This document shows, piece by piece, positions 37,988 through 48,490 of a stretch of 64,000 nucleotides of DNA. The notes beneath the pieces are model-generated. The model worked only from the letters and a program-made list of their open reading frames with translations. It did no database searches and had not been told where the DNA came from. The stretch is taken from contig NZ_JADPRZ010000009.1 in assembly GCF_017347095.1 (NCBI RefSeq), positions 1 through 64,000 of the forward strand. Reading direction: 5' to 3'. Origin of the DNA: Sporosarcina sp. E16_8. GTDB taxonomy: Bacteria > Bacillota > Bacilli > Bacillales_A > Planococcaceae. How positions within the stretch are numbered: position 1 is the first letter of the stretch; the number at the start of each line of letters is the position of its first letter. Position numbers and translations under genes: made by a program.

Positions 37988-39691
37988 ATGAGATGGAGTG
38001 AATTTCAAATGAAATTGTTCGGGAAAATGCTCCTTGCATTTGGTGGCGTTATTGCAGTGTTTATTTCATTAAATATCTATAATTTAGTTCAAACGAAACA
38101 GTTAAATGAAAATAGTGAAACGATGTATACGAATGGAATGGTTCCTTCTACATATCTTATTAAAATTGGCAAGGATGCGGAAAATATACGTGTTCAAATG
38201 GTAACAACTCTAGCATTTAAAGATACTAACATGCTGGATAGGGCAGTGACTAATTTGGATAATATGAAGATATGGATTCAGAAGTATGAAGAAATCAATA
38301 TGAATTCGGAAGAAGTAGAAACGTTTGACGGATTTAAGAATAACTGGTTGTTATTTGATGAACGAGCTAACAAGAATATTCAACTGATGAGAGATGGCAA
38401 CTGGATGGAGGCCGAACAAGGCATTAAAGAAGAAAAAATCATCTTTGATGAGTCGATTAGGTATTTCAATGAATTAGTAGTGATGAATGAACAATTAGCG
38501 GAGAAAATCAAGGAAGACAATCAGCAAGTGTATTCTAAAACTCTTTTTTGGAGTCTAGTGTTGGCATGTGCAAGTATTGCCATTTCGGTTTTGATAGCTT
38601 ATATCTTCAGCCAAAAGATTAGTAAACGATTGGCAGTAGTTGTCAACCGTGTGAAGGAAATAGAAGAAGGTGATTTGCGCGGGTCCTCATTAGTGGCTGT
38701 CGGGCAAGATGAAATCACAACGCTATCTATGGGCTTGAATAATATGTATCAGACACTTCGAGAAGTGGTAGCTGGAGCACAATATTCTGGTGAGCGAGTA
38801 ACAGCGAGCTCAGAGGAGTTATCTGCAAGTGCCGAGGAAAGTATGGCAGCGGCTGAATCAGTGGCAAATCTGTCACAGCAATCAACGAATGGCGCGGAGG
38901 ATCAGCTGCGTAGTGTCAATGACATGTCTACAGCTATTGAGAACATGATGGTGAATATGCAAGCAATTACGGTGAATAGTGAACAGATGAATAGTCAATC
39001 GCATGATGCGTACGATAAGACACAAATAGGATCTATTGCGGTGAATTCGGTAAGTCAGCAGATGCTGTCGATTGCGGATGCGGTGAAATTAACATCAGAC
39101 TCAATACACAACTTAGATGGAAAATCAAAAGAGATTAGTAATATTGTACAGATGATAACGGGTATTGCAGATCAAACCAATTTACTGGCATTGAATGCGG
39201 CTATTGAAGCAGCACGTGCAGGAGAATCGGGCAAAGGGTTTGCAGTTGTAGCAGACGAAGTTCGAAAGTTAGCGGAAAAATCACGTGTATCAGCGGAGAA
39301 AATATTCAGTATGGTCAATGAGATTCAACTTGAAATCAGAGATGTAACCGCCTCAATGCAGCAAGGGACAGAGCGTGTCCAAGACGGACTTGTCAAGACA
39401 AAAGAAGTGGGCCATATCTTTGAGGAAATTGAGCTAATGGTTGAAAAAGTAACAGGAAATGCAACTGAAGTGAATCGATCAGTAGAGGTAATGTCGACCA
39501 TTAGCCAATCGATTTCTAGTTCTGTGGGCAATGTACATGAAGTTGCGGAGTCTAGTGTGTTGGCATCACAGGAAAATAGTGCAGCCTCAGAGCAGCAGGT
39601 GGCAACGATGGAAGAGATTTCAGCGGCCAGTGAATCACTTGCGCATTTGGCCGAGGATTTGCAAAAAACTATTCAGCATTTCAGACTGTAA
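37988..39691 (+). CDS. Methyl-accepting chemotaxis protein
   Basis: A transmembrane chemoreceptor that signals to CheA/CheW. The 567-residue product has a first membrane helix (about 10-30), a four-helix-bundle sensor (about 35-185), a second membrane helix (about 186-208, [20 protein letters not shown]), a HAMP domain (about 209-262) and the signalling domain with the conserved hairpin tip [28 protein letters not shown] precedes the ATG. Ligand unknown. It is monocistronic and lies among pseudogenes, but its own frame is intact; a weak hairpin at 39768-39797 may terminate it. Confidence 0.93.
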   Translation: MRWSEFQMKLFGKMLLAFGGVIAVFISLNIYNLVQTKQLNENSETMYTNGMVPSTYLIKIGKDAENIRVQMVTTLAFKDTNMLDRAVTNLDNMKIWIQKYEEINMNSEEVETFDGFKNNWLLFDERANKNIQLMRDGNWMEAEQGIKEEKIIFDESIRYFNELVVMNEQLAEKIKEDNQQVYSKTLFWSLVLACASIAISVLIAYIFSQKISKRLAVVVNRVKEIEEGDLRGSSLVAVGQDEITTLSMGLNNMYQTLREVVAGAQYSGERVTASSEELSASAEESMAAAESVANLSQQSTNGAEDQLRSVNDMSTAIENMMVNMQAITVNSEQMNSQSHDAYDKTQIGSIAVNSVSQQMLSIADAVKLTSDSIHNLDGKSKEISNIVQMITGIADQTNLLALNAAIEAARAGESGKGFAVVADEVRKLAEKSRVSAEKIFSMVNEIQLEIRDVTASMQQGTERVQDGLVKTKEVGHIFEEIELMVEKVTGNATEVNRSVEVMSTISQSISSSVGNVHEVAESSVLASQENSAASEQQVATMEEISAASESLAHLAEDLQKTIQHFRL

Positions 39692-39880
39692 TTGATGAAG
39701 TGAATTATCGACGTCTACAAATCTAGGCGTGGCTAAAGAGAAGATGTGTGTAGGTTATCAAGATAAAGGAGAGTTCATTTATTTACAGTGAACTTTCTTT
39801 CTTTATTTATTAGAAAAAATGAAATAAAGAATGCCTTCAAAATGGTATAACAAATAAAATTATTTCCCAATCGAAATGGT

Positions 39881-40333
39881 TTGGAAAAAATAGGAATTAC
39901 TGAAATTGAAATTTATGCAATCCACTTACCTTTACACGAGCCGTTTGTCATTAGTTATGCAAGCTACGATTATTTGCCTTCTATTATCGTCAAAATAACA
40001 ACAGATACAGGTCATGTGGGATATGGAGAAAGTGTAGCGGATGATCATGTGACAGGCGAAAGCTGGACAGGAACATTTGCGGTATTGAAAAACACATTAG
40101 CACCTAAGCACCTAAGCTTATTGGAGAAAATTCGGAAAATATGGAGCGTATTCATGAATTAATGGACTCAGAAATTTATGGTGCTCCGACTGCTAAAGCG
40201 GCGCTGGACATTGCTTGCTCCGATATGGTCGGTAAAGCACTGGGCGTTCCAGTCTATCATGAAGGGTACAAGCGTATAATTCAATTCCGAATTGTTTTAG
40301 AACCTGGTACTCAAAATACATATAGGGGTTGCT
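39881..40333 (+). pseudogene. Enolase-superfamily (muconate cycloisomerase / dipeptide epimerase-like) gene fragment
   Basis: The first piece has the capping-domain N-terminus of mandelate racemase/muconate lactonizing enzymes (ITEIEIYAIHLPLHEPFVIS, then VGYGESVADDHVTGE). The frame shifts near 40130 and continues as MERIHELMDSEIYGAPTAKA and ALDIACSDMVGKALGVPVY. The sequence then breaks off, so the catalytic TIM barrel is absent. It is a 5' remnant with one frameshift. Confidence 0.8.
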
Positions 40334-40495
40334 GAAGAGTTAACGATTATGAAAATTCCGAGTGCAAGAAATGTTTTTCTCATACTTAATGTCATCTCGT
40401 TTTGCTATAGGGAGTGCAATTTACCTGGAATTATTCTATAGCGGACTAGCTGGAAAATGTTAAGGTATTTCAGAGAATGATAGTAGGAGGTTACA

Positions 40496-41008
40496 ATGAT
40501 GAGAAACAAAATAGATGAAATATTAAACAGTTTACCAAAAGATGAGCTGGAAAATGTGTATTGGTCCATTAAATTTATTCAAGAGGATTACCTGTTCAAG
40601 AAGAATTTACTCGATAAAGGTGTAATCATCACAGAGTTATTTGAAGGAGCAGAAGAAATTGAGGATTTATGGGACAACACATTTGCGAAAAACATCAACG
40701 AAGAAATGCGGGAATCAATTCACTACACTCAACATAAATGGCATATTTTCAGCTATGAAAAACAAGAATGTTTGAAGGAGGTAGCAGCAAGAAAAGCTTT
40801 TGATGTTGTCTCTAAGAATGAACTCTATGTAATGTATCAAGATTCACCTTATGTTATACAATGCAACAAAGCAAACAAAGTAATTGCAGCGGATTTTGAT
40901 TCTCGGATAGATATTTATATTTTCGACAAAAACTTCACATGGACTTATGTACATACCCATGAATCCATGTGCGGGCCGTATTTTTATAAAAAAGTGAGTG
41001 CTGCCTGA
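40496..41008 (+). CDS. DUF4275-like protein, 3' end altered by a repeat
   Basis: The 170-residue product resembles the DUF4275 family, with HKWHIFSYEKQECLKEVAARKAF and the later IYIFDKNFTWTYVHTHES. The function of the family is unknown. AGGAGG precedes the ATG. The last codons (SAA and the TGA stop) lie inside dispersed repeat B1, so the natural C-terminus may have been replaced by the repeat insertion. The assignment rests on remembered family pattern and is moderate. Confidence 0.6.
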   Translation: MMRNKIDEILNSLPKDELENVYWSIKFIQEDYLFKKNLLDKGVIITELFEGAEEIEDLWDNTFAKNINEEMRESIHYTQHKWHIFSYEKQECLKEVAARKAFDVVSKNELYVMYQDSPYVIQCNKANKVIAADFDSRIDIYIFDKNFTWTYVHTHESMCGPYFYKKVSAA

Positions 41009-41068
41009 GTACGGTGCAATTCAGACGCAATTCAGAATTAATTCAAATTGTGTGATGCACAGGCAGAC
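40999..41068 (+). repeat. Dispersed repeat, family B, copy 1
   Basis: About 70 bp starting TGCTGCCTG and ending GATGCACAGGCAG, with the internal block CAATTCAGAATTAATTC. The ends are inverted repeats of each other. Copies at 44554, 47736 and 61970. It supplies the stop codon of the preceding gene. Confidence 0.85.
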
Positions 41069-41508
41069 AAAACTAAGACGAAGCTGAAATAGTGCTTTCG
41101 TTAATGAACTCAATGTAGCGAGTTCACCAATCAGTAGGAAATGCTGTTTCACTCTGTCAAGATTAATTATTCTTATCTGGAAGAATGGATGGGACATCAT
41201 CCATTTTTAGATGACAATGCGATACAAGAAAACTAACTCAGGTTGGTATGATACACCTTTCCTCTTGTATTTGAAGCAGTATCAAAACTTAAAACAGAAG
41301 CTTATTAGCACGAGTCATGTGCTATTTTATATAAATTAATTCGTTATTCTTGGGAATATTATAACTCCTTTCTTCACATTCTTGTGAAAAATGGAATATA
41401 ATAACTGTTTATAGATTACTAGAGGGGGAGAAGAATGTTCACTTGTGGGGTATTATCGTATACTAAAGAATATTGTGAAGTGGCTATTTTCAAACGCTTG
41501 ATGAGGCA
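41069..41508. other. Gene-poor stretch with a small coding fragment
   Basis: No intact gene. Around 41151-41237 the plus strand reads YSYLEEWMGHHPFLDDNAIQ before a stop, which looks like the C-terminal end of a lost protein I cannot name. An imperfect hairpin (GGATGGGACATCATCC) lies within it. Confidence 0.35.
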
Positions 41509-43054
41509 ATGCCTATAAAAATAGTAGATGTAGATTTATTTCGGGATGGGCTGCAGCGCAACATTACTATGTTGGACAGGTTAAGCAGTGAAATGGAAGC
41601 GATCCACCATGCAGTAGAGGGTCTAGTGTAGATGGAGGAACAATTTAAAGGAGCGGGTGGTAATGCCATCCGCTCCTTTTACCAGGAATGTCATTTACCA
41701 TTTCTTCATTTTTTTAAGTTGTTTTCCCAACAGTTCAAACAAGTGCTTCACCAGATGGAGGCAGCACTTCATTCACTCGAACCTGATTCAACCGGTTACA
41801 TAGTAGAACAATTCCTAGAGGGAGAGCTAGAACAGGGACTTTACGCTTATTGGTCATCTCACCGCTAGTTTGACGGATGAGGCAAACAGTATCATGGATC
41901 AGGTGAGTGATATTGTCGGACTGCCCCACTTCGATAATAGCGGAGTGCAGGAGGGAGTCATTCGTTCTAAGAGAAAACGTGATGAAACCATCTCACAACT
42001 TTATGAATTTGATGCAACACAGACTTCCGCACTGAATCCCATTGAACAAGATTTGCAGACGATGAACATGTGGCTTACGGATATGGAGGGACTGTTCCAA
42101 GCAGGGGTAAAGGACATAAACTTCGTCCCGAGCCAATGGAATGTTCTGACGTTTAGAAGTGAAATTAGAACAGAACTGTTCCCAAAAGTATACTTAAATC
42201 CATGGTTAATGGAACAGGAACGGCTGATCGGTACGATGATTACTGCCACCCCTTTTCAAACCCTTGAAGGGGAAAAAGTAACTACTATTGAAGAAAATGT
42301 AGAGGGAAATATAAAATATCATGAGTATGAAAATGGTTTACTCATTAAAGAGTATGTTGTAGACCAGACAGTTTTCTATGAAGTTGTTTCCAAAGTTGAA
42401 TATAAGGAAGAAGAGACCGTTAAAGTCGACAAACCCAAAGAAAACAAATTACTTGATTCTTTCCAGTTTGGATTAGATTTAGCAGGGCTTATACCTGTTG
42501 TTGGTGAAGTAGCAGATGGCGTAAATGGTGTTATCTATACGGCTAGAGGGGATGCATTAAATGCGGCCCTTTCTTTTGGAGCGATGATTCCAGTTGCTGG
42601 CTGGGCAAGTACGGGTGGGAAATTAGCCTTAAAAGGAAACGATTTAAATCAAGTAAGAAATGTGGTAAGTACAGAGAAGATGGCGTCCATCTATTCACCA
42701 ATTTATCAGGATGTCGTCAACAGTCCACTAGGCAAAACTCAAAATCGACTAGATAGCTTATCTAACACTCATTACCAATTGGGTACGCCAAATGCCTTTA
42801 CATTCAATATGCCATTCGCAAAAACAGATATTTCTACGAGTATCAAAAGTGGAGATGTCGATGTAAAGGCTGACATAAAGAATGTGGATGTTGGGGCTAA
42901 GGATACGGGTAATGTTATTGAAGGAGGGACAAAGGCCGATTTTACAGGAAAACTTCGAGGGTTAAATGTTACTCTAGATGGAATAAAAACTAAAGAAATA
43001 GTATATGTAAGTAAGCGTAAAATAGGTGGTCGCTATTTTACGCTTACGTTGTAA
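41509..43054 (+). pseudogene. LXG-type polymorphic toxin, disrupted
   Basis: LXG toxins are secreted by type VII systems and act on competitors. The N-terminal LXG domain starts KIVDVDLFRDGLQRNITMLD, is interrupted by an in-frame TAG at 41629-41631, and resumes at once with EEQFKGAGGNAIRSFYQECH. A one-base insertion (an extra T near 41839) shifts the frame into the 41870-43054 piece, which holds the rest of the stalk and the pre-toxin segment DLAGLIPVVGEVADGVNGV. The C-terminus ends at KTKEIVYVSKRKIGG without a catalytic domain, so the toxin tip is also missing. No immunity gene is evident downstream. Confidence 0.82.
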
Positions 43055-43572
43055 GACGGACTGAAGTGGAGAAACACAACAGTCACAAAGACTCAACCAA
43101 GGGGGGGCTGGATGAGGAAGAGGACAACAACTATTAAGCGCTGTGTACTTAACCGGCGGACAACATCCGTTAGGTTTTATTCTAGTAATTTTCTTTTGTT
43201 TGCACATAATTCACCTTTTTATTTCTTATATAATATGTGTTTAAGAAATATGTGATTGGATAAAAACCTACTCAGGTTCTTATTGAACAAACCTGCCCCA
43301 TTAGTTGGATAACGAAATAATCAGTTGTTTGGTATAGTGTAACGTTTTTACAAATATTGGTGTAGAGAGGTGTAAGTGTAGCAAGTTTGTTTTATTTTCA
43401 TGCAGGAACTAAGGTCATGACGATAGTCGACTATGAGATTGATTTGAATGTATGCTTTTGTGTGAAATGATACATACGTAATAGCGCAACAAAGCTATTT
43501 ATCTATTGCTCACTTATTGAATGTATGCTTTTAATTAACATCAAAAGCGTACATAAGGAAGGGGCGATTACG
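43055..43572. other. Gene-free region after the LXG pseudogene
   Basis: About 520 bp; I see no gene, repeat or structured element, apart from a possible short promoter-like TTGGTATAGTGTAACG near 43330. Confidence 0.4.
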
Positions 43573-44117
43573 ATGGCAAACACGAACAAAAAAGAAGGCA
43601 TGATGATAGACGTTCAATCATTAACAACGGAAAAAGAAATCAAAGAAATGATTAAAGCATTAGAAATGGGCAAACAGAACGCAAATAGAAATGTACTTCT
43701 ATTCAAAATCGGAATATCAACAGGTTTACGTGTAGGCGATATTGTAAAATTAAAAGTGTCTGACGTAAAAGGAAAATCCAGTTTCAAAATCCGTGAAGGT
43801 AAAACGAAGAAAGAACGTTCTGTACACCTTAACGCTATCATGGCAGACATTGCAGACTATACAGAGAGTATTAATGAAGAAGGTTACCTATTCCCGTCAC
43901 GTAAAGACGATAGCCATATAGCGACTACACAGGCTTACAGAATTTTAGTAGCAGCAGGAGAACTCATAGGGAGGCAGACATCGGAACTCACTTCATGAGG
44001 AAGACATTCGGCTATCACTACTATAAGCGGACTCATGATATAGTAACTCTAAGGAATATCTTCAACCATTCGGATCAATCAATTACAAAGAGATATATCG
44101 TAATTACAGAAGAATAA
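43573..44117 (+). pseudogene. Tyrosine recombinase (phage-type integrase), frameshifted
   Basis: The gene starts at ATG 43573 after AAGGAAGGGG. The catalytic arginine is in STGLRVGDI; the frame breaks at about 43975, where one G is missing, and continues with ADIGTHFMRKTFGYHYYKR (H-x-x-R), FNHSDQSITKRY with the catalytic histidine and tyrosine, and a stop at 44115. With the base restored the product is about 180 residues, the length of small catalytic-domain-only recombinases of Bacillus phages and plasmids. Confidence 0.85.
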
Positions 44118-44234
44118 GTCGCAGATTCATTGAAAGACTTCCGATTATTTTAAGATTAGTTTAGCCTAACCGCTACTCTTTTCCCACCAATCAATAAAAG
44201 AACATTTCATTTGAAAATGAGAGGATGAGTAAAA

Positions 44235-44474
44235 ATGGATAATTCACAAGAGAGAATCTGTAAGTTTCTAACTCAAAACAAGTTAAAATTCATCAGTGAA
44301 GATCAAGTAGCTAAAAAGTTCGGGTACAAGAACATACTGACTTTTTACATTGGGAAAGAAGGATGGTCAGCCTATGGTATTGATGGAAGAGACTTTAAAG
44401 GTCGAAACCATCAAACATCTAAAGTTGGATATCTTATTACTGAGTATAAAGAATCTGAGGATGGTGTATATTAA
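44235..44474 (+). CDS. Small hypothetical protein
   Basis: The 79-residue product has no signal or membrane segment and is not recognised. A GAGAGGATGAG site precedes ATG 44235. It lies in the decayed region between a recombinase pseudogene and repeat B2, so it could itself be a remnant. Confidence 0.4.
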   Translation: MDNSQERICKFLTQNKLKFISEDQVAKKFGYKNILTFYIGKEGWSAYGIDGRDFKGRNHQTSKVGYLITEYKESEDGVY

Positions 44475-44553
44475 AGAGCTGAATTTATGGGGGTAGGCGT
44501 TACGGGGCTATTCCCCTTTCAATTATTCCTGAATCATTGCCATATTGAGAAAG

Positions 44554-44623
44554 TGCTGCCTGTGCACGGTGCAATTCAGACACGATTCAGAATTAATTCG
44601 AATTGTGTGATGCACAGGCAGAC
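44554..44623 (+). repeat. Dispersed repeat, family B, copy 2
   Basis: The best-preserved copy, with perfect inverted ends TGCCTGTGCA and TGCACAGGCA. It abuts the truncated 3' end of the serine-protease pseudogene on the other strand. Confidence 0.88.
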
Positions 44624-44625
44624 AA

Positions 44626-45057
44626 AACTACATCCGTGTAACCGACAACAACATGCGCTTTCGTTACGACCAATCCGCCATTCTTTTAGAGGAAACCGGA
44701 TCCGAGTCACCCTTGCGTGAAAATCGTATAGACCTTTGGCAACAATTCTTTTATGACTGCTGTTTTTTCTTTTTCAAGCCTTTCCACACGTTACACTTTC
44801 TTAACAACAGGCTGTACAAGCTGTTCGACTTCTTTTGGTTTTTCCGCAACAACGGTTGCCACCACTTCACTAGGCTTCTGGTCATTTAGCACTTGTACAA
44901 GCACGTATCCGACTCCTGCCAAGATGAAAACGGTACAGACTATGCCTATCCACAACCACATTTTTCCCGTTTTCTACATAGAAGTACCGCAACTACTACA
45001 AAACAGTGAAGTTGCTTCATTTTTACCCCCCCCACACTTCTGACAAAACATTGTCAT
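44626..45057 (-). pseudogene. Zinc-ribbon, membrane-anchored S1C (HtrA-like) serine protease fragment
   Basis: On the minus strand a single frame gives a zinc ribbon (MFCQKCGGG with FCSSCGTSM), a membrane helix (MWLWIGIVCTVFILAGVGYV), a linker, and the start of a trypsin-like domain (LGSGFL, then KNGGLVVTKAHVVVGYTDVV, containing the region of the catalytic histidine). The frame is broken by four stops (TAG, TAA, TGA, TAA) but by no indel, and the gene ends at repeat B2. AGAGGT precedes the start. Clearly non-functional. Confidence 0.82.
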
Positions 45058-45143
45058 ACCTCTAGTTGTTTATTGCTATTAGTATCGGCCTATTCGACAA
45101 GAATTGAAAGGGGGAGGAGTTAGAATATAAGAGATTAAAATTC

Positions 45144-45283
45144 GGGGTACCTGCGTCAAACAAAGACAAACAACTAACACACCCAGATAAATGTAGAAAG
45201 ATAGCAGGAATTCGCCAATTTGTCTAATTTTCATTATATTATAGTGAATTACTTGATGATTAATGTCCGCGCACAGCTACCTG
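45144..45283 (+). repeat. Dispersed repeat, family C, copy 1
   Basis: Starts GGGTACCTGCGTCA and resembles 48491-48636 and, more weakly, 46803-46926 over about 140 bp, including a shared ATTATAGTGAATTA-type block near the right end. The match is imperfect. Confidence 0.55.
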
Positions 45284-45497
45284 AAATTTATCTACGTGTT
45301 AAACTATAGGCAGATGAATTTCGAGGAATAGTCCAAAAACTATTCTTAGAATACACTACAAATATATTGATATCCATCGAAGCTGATGCTAACCGGTTAT
45401 GGTGTCTATGATTGTACATATATGTGAATTAACGCGAATGTTTGTAAAACAGGTAACCTGCAAGGACTTACATAGAAAATAATAGGATGGTGCTTCC

Positions 45498-46463
45498 GTG
45501 ATTGGTATGGGCTATCGGACGATAAAGACTGCTGTAGGAGCAGGGCTGGCAATTTGGATTGCGAGTTTATTGGATTTGGAATTTGCAACATTTGCAGGAA
45601 TTATTGTTATTATGTGTATCGAGAGAACGAAGAAAAAGACATTAATTACAATGAAGGATAAATTCTTTGCTTCTCTTTTATCTTTGATTCTTGGTGCTTT
45701 GTTGTTTGAAGTACTGGGTTATTACCCCGTTGTCTTTTCCTTATTTATTTTATTATTCGTTCCAATCCTTGTAAGAGCTCACATCCAGGCTGGTTTTGTC
45801 ACAAGTATGGTTGTCGTATTACATGTTTATACAGTAAAGGATGCTACTTGGGCTCTGTTTCTGAACGAGCTCTATATTATTTTTATCGGTATGGGAATTG
45901 CTCTTCTCGTCAATAGTTTCATGCCAAATTTAAAGCGAGATATTGAAAACTTTAAGAAGGAGATTGAACAAAAGTTTGAAATTATTCTCTTTGAATTCTC
46001 TGCCAATTTAAGGGATAGTATGCGAAGCTGGGATGGGAAAGAGATACTTGAGGTAGAAGATTTGATTAATCAATCCAAAAGCATTGCCATTCAAGATATA
46101 GAAAATCATCCGCTGAGAAAACAAAATAAAGATTATTATTATCTGGAAATGCGAGAGGATCAACTGGAACTCCTAAAACATATGATGAAAATCGTTGCTA
46201 TTTTCTCGTCATCCAGCCTAGACGTCAAACAGAAAGAAATGTTTGCAGAGTTCTTGGAGAATTTAAGTCGGAACGTTCATTCGGGAGATACAACGGACAT
46301 TTCATTAAATGAGTTAGAGGAATTAAATGCCTTGATCCGTAGGATGGAGTTGCCGAAGACAAGAGAAGAATTTGAAGTACGGGCGAATCTATTTTATTTG
46401 ATTTTTGAAATGAAAAACTACTTAAACATAAAGAAAAAACTTTTTGCGAAAAGAAGTCGGTAG
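45498..46463 (+). CDS. Aromatic acid exporter family membrane protein (ArAE/DUF939)
   Basis: The 321-residue product has about five to six N-terminal membrane helices (residues 8-145; GYRTIKTAVGAGLAIWIASL is the family start) and a cytoplasmic helical C-terminal domain. This is the layout of B. subtilis YgaE/YqjA-type ArAE_1 proteins; substrates are unproven, some relatives export aromatic acids. Start is GTG 45498 with AGGATGG 7 bp upstream. It is monocistronic and intact within a decayed region. Confidence 0.85.
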   Translation: MIGMGYRTIKTAVGAGLAIWIASLLDLEFATFAGIIVIMCIERTKKKTLITMKDKFFASLLSLILGALLFEVLGYYPVVFSLFILLFVPILVRAHIQAGFVTSMVVVLHVYTVKDATWALFLNELYIIFIGMGIALLVNSFMPNLKRDIENFKKEIEQKFEIILFEFSANLRDSMRSWDGKEILEVEDLINQSKSIAIQDIENHPLRKQNKDYYYLEMREDQLELLKHMMKIVAIFSSSSLDVKQKEMFAEFLENLSRNVHSGDTTDISLNELEELNALIRRMELPKTREEFEVRANLFYLIFEMKNYLNIKKKLFAKRSR

Positions 46464-46802
46464 TGGGAGGAGCCTGTGAGAGAGGATATTCAGATGATTC
46501 ATCACGATTTCATAAAATAAATAGCGGATATCGATTATATAACGCCCTGTTGATATCCTCTGAACGACATTATTTATATTTTAGAGAGGATAAAAACTTC
46601 CATTTCACATTAATCTGAAGTTGAATCGTGGAATTGTTTTTCAGCTAGGTGTTTTGGGCGGGGCAGATTTGCAATCAGTTTTTTTATAAGTGTTTAGTTT
46701 TATCCAAGTTTGAAAAGTACTGAGCATAAAAATGTAGGTGAATACACGCACGTTATGTTAGTTGTCTACCGTCAGCACTGCGCACATGAAGAATTAAATT
46801 TT
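46464..46802. other. Gene-free region after the ArAE gene
   Basis: About 340 bp with an inverted repeat around GATATC at 46527-46556 (GCGGATATCGATTATATAAC / GTTGATATCC) and otherwise nothing I can assign. Confidence 0.35.
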
Positions 46803-46926
46803 AGGTACCTATGCAACAATCAATTCACACGGTTCTATAAGAATACAAAGAAGATTAGATATTGAAGTAAATACCTAATCCACGCCTTATAAGTATGTAA
46901 TTGCGGTGAATGAACAGGTCCTAACA
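46803..46926 (+). repeat. Dispersed repeat, family C, copy 3 (degenerate)
   Basis: Begins AGGTACCTATG, shares the CAATTCACAC and ATACAAAGAAGAT blocks with copy 2, and ends ACAGGTC. Weak but recognisable. Confidence 0.4.
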
Positions 46927-46982
46927 ATTACATCTGGAATAAAGATATGCTTGTTACAAGCTAAAATGAAAGAGGTATTATC

Positions 46983-47723
46983 ATGCAATATATAGTTTTC
47001 GATTTAGAGGCAACGATGTCACGTACAACAGATATGCCACAGTATATAATTGAAATTGGAGCTGCCAAAGTCTCTGATGTCGAAGGTGAATTAAAGATCG
47101 TTGATACGTTTCAGTCTTACGTAAAGCCCCCACAAATGGATTTACTTGATAAGAGAACATTGAGATTTATAGGGGGAACTGCTGATCAGTTCATTAACTC
47201 ACCGAACATGGTAGAGGTAGTGCAAAGATTTCGTAAGTGGATAGGCGAAGAAGATTACTATCTATGTAGTTGGAGCAATAGCGACCTTCGACTCCTTGTC
47301 CATCACTATGCGAAGGAAAGATTTGATTTATCGTGGGTAAAGAACTTTAATGATATACAAAGACCTATATGTGTTGATGTTTTTCAAGAAAATAGACAAA
47401 TTTCACTGGAAGAAGCATTAACGATGAGTGGAATTGAACAAGATGGAGAACTTCACTCTGCTTGTGATGATGCGGTTAACACAGCAAAACTTCTTGTGAA
47501 AAACATAAAAGATATCGTAGCCACTACATCTGATGATCCGTTTGTACAAATAATTTGCGCTCTGTATAGGAATTGTTTCATATGTGGTAAAACTACAAGG
47601 CATAACGACCTTCACCTGAATGAAAAAGGCAAGAAGACTAATAAATGTAATGCTTGTTGGGAAAGAATAAGTGAAGAAAATCTAGCGAAAGAGTTAGAGG
47701 GAAAAGCCAATATCAAGGTATAA
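46983..47723 (+). CDS. DEDDh 3'-5' exonuclease with C-terminal zinc-finger
   Basis: The 246-residue product has the exonuclease I motif VFDLEATMS (D-x-E), motif II in SWSNSDLRLLVHHY and motif III HSACDDAVNTAKLL, giving a DEDDh active site as in KapD-like and ERI-1-type exonucleases. A C-terminal extension (about 195-235) has two CxxC pairs (CFICG and CNAC), a probable zinc-binding module not present in short KapD proteins. AGAGG precedes the ATG. RNA or DNA 3'-end trimming is expected; the target is unknown. Confidence 0.85.
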   Translation: MQYIVFDLEATMSRTTDMPQYIIEIGAAKVSDVEGELKIVDTFQSYVKPPQMDLLDKRTLRFIGGTADQFINSPNMVEVVQRFRKWIGEEDYYLCSWSNSDLRLLVHHYAKERFDLSWVKNFNDIQRPICVDVFQENRQISLEEALTMSGIEQDGELHSACDDAVNTAKLLVKNIKDIVATTSDDPFVQIICALYRNCFICGKTTRHNDLHLNEKGKKTNKCNACWERISEENLAKELEGKANIKV

Positions 47724-47735
47724 TAAATAAATACA

Positions 47736-47805
47736 TGCTGCCTGTGCATGGTGCAAATCAGACGCAATTCAGAATTAAACTCAATTGTGTGCTGCCGGGC
47801 AACTG
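47736..47805 (+). repeat. Dispersed repeat, family B, copy 3
   Basis: TGCTGCCTGTGCATGGTGCA at the left and a degenerate right end (GTGTGCTGCCGGGCAACTGGC). It follows the exonuclease stop directly and runs into a small open frame. Confidence 0.75.
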
Positions 47806-47837
47806 GCAATCAAACGGATGCACACGAAAAAGGATTG

Positions 47838-47987
47838 ATGGAGTACGTCGAGGACGAAAAATACGGTAAGTTTAGTCGTTACATTAAACGGTTGATAGCG
47901 CAATTTCGTGATGGTGGTGCTCGAGTATATTCAGCCACTGTAATGTTTGAACTGGAAGAAAATGATTTAATGAGTGGCTATTTATGA
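47838..47987 (+). CDS. Small hypothetical protein or remnant
   Basis: A 49-residue product (from MEYVEDEKYGKFSRYIKR) preceded by AAAAAGG. It is not recognised. Its upstream reading frame continues into repeat B3, so this may be the 3' part of a gene cut by the repeat. An AAAGGAGG site follows for the next small frame. Confidence 0.4.
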   Translation: MEYVEDEKYGKFSRYIKRLIAQFRDGGARVYSATVMFELEENDLMSGYL

Positions 47988-48001
47988 AAGGAGGAAATCA
48001 A

Positions 48002-48100
48002 ATGACGTATACAATTTGCAAGCAACGGAAATATTCAGGTGGCGATGTATTGGAATCGCGTATAAAAGTTAAGTCGTTGGATGCTTTTTTAGAACGTTGA
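48002..48100 (+). pseudogene. Small open frame, probable 5' remnant
   Basis: A 32-residue frame (MTYTICKQRKYSGGDVLES at its start) has an excellent AAAGGAGG site 6 bp upstream and ends at a TGA. Downstream sequence in another frame (LNTEVVGEIARGVTGHHF, to about 48200) looks like its lost continuation, so a frameshifted small gene is likely. The rest of 48200-48430 shows no gene. Confidence 0.4.
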
Positions 48101-48430
48101 CGAGGAATGTCTTAGCTGCTGAATACAGAAGTGGTTGGAGAGATTGCGCGGGGAGTTACGGGGCACCATTTTATTTACGACGATTTATATACGTTTCAAA
48201 TTGTGGTGAAATAAAAAAGAGTAGTAGATACGCTCCTTCTTTTCGTGGCATACTTTTTGGCAAAAAAAACGTTAATATTAATCGAAAGTATAAGCGTCTA
48301 ACTTTCGATTAATCGTTACTATTACTGACTTTCATTAAACATTTCTTATAGTTGATAACGTTAGAAACGACTCCTGTCGTCTTCATTTGTAAATATAATA
48401 TAAATACAGCCGTATCAATAGTTTTGAAGG

Positions 48431-48484
48431 ATAGGGATATTGCCCAGGAGTTAAACTCCGGGCAATATCCCTATTTAATTTTAA
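48431..48484 (+). terminator. Very strong hairpin without an obvious upstream gene
   Basis: ATAGGGATATTGCCC pairs with GGGCAATATCCCTAT, with an inner GGAG / CTCC stem, and is followed by TTAATTTT. It looks like a Rho-independent terminator for transcription from the decayed region, protecting the gntR promoter downstream. Confidence 0.75.
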
Positions 48485-48490
48485 ATTTTT

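Noticed and set aside
47748-47837. Upstream extension of the small gene at 47838
   Set aside because: The extended frame is made of repeat B3 sequence; the ribosome site fits the internal ATG.
48097-48312. 71-residue open frame
   Set aside because: Starts at the end of the preceding fragment without a ribosome site; the reading in another frame looks more like lost coding sequence.
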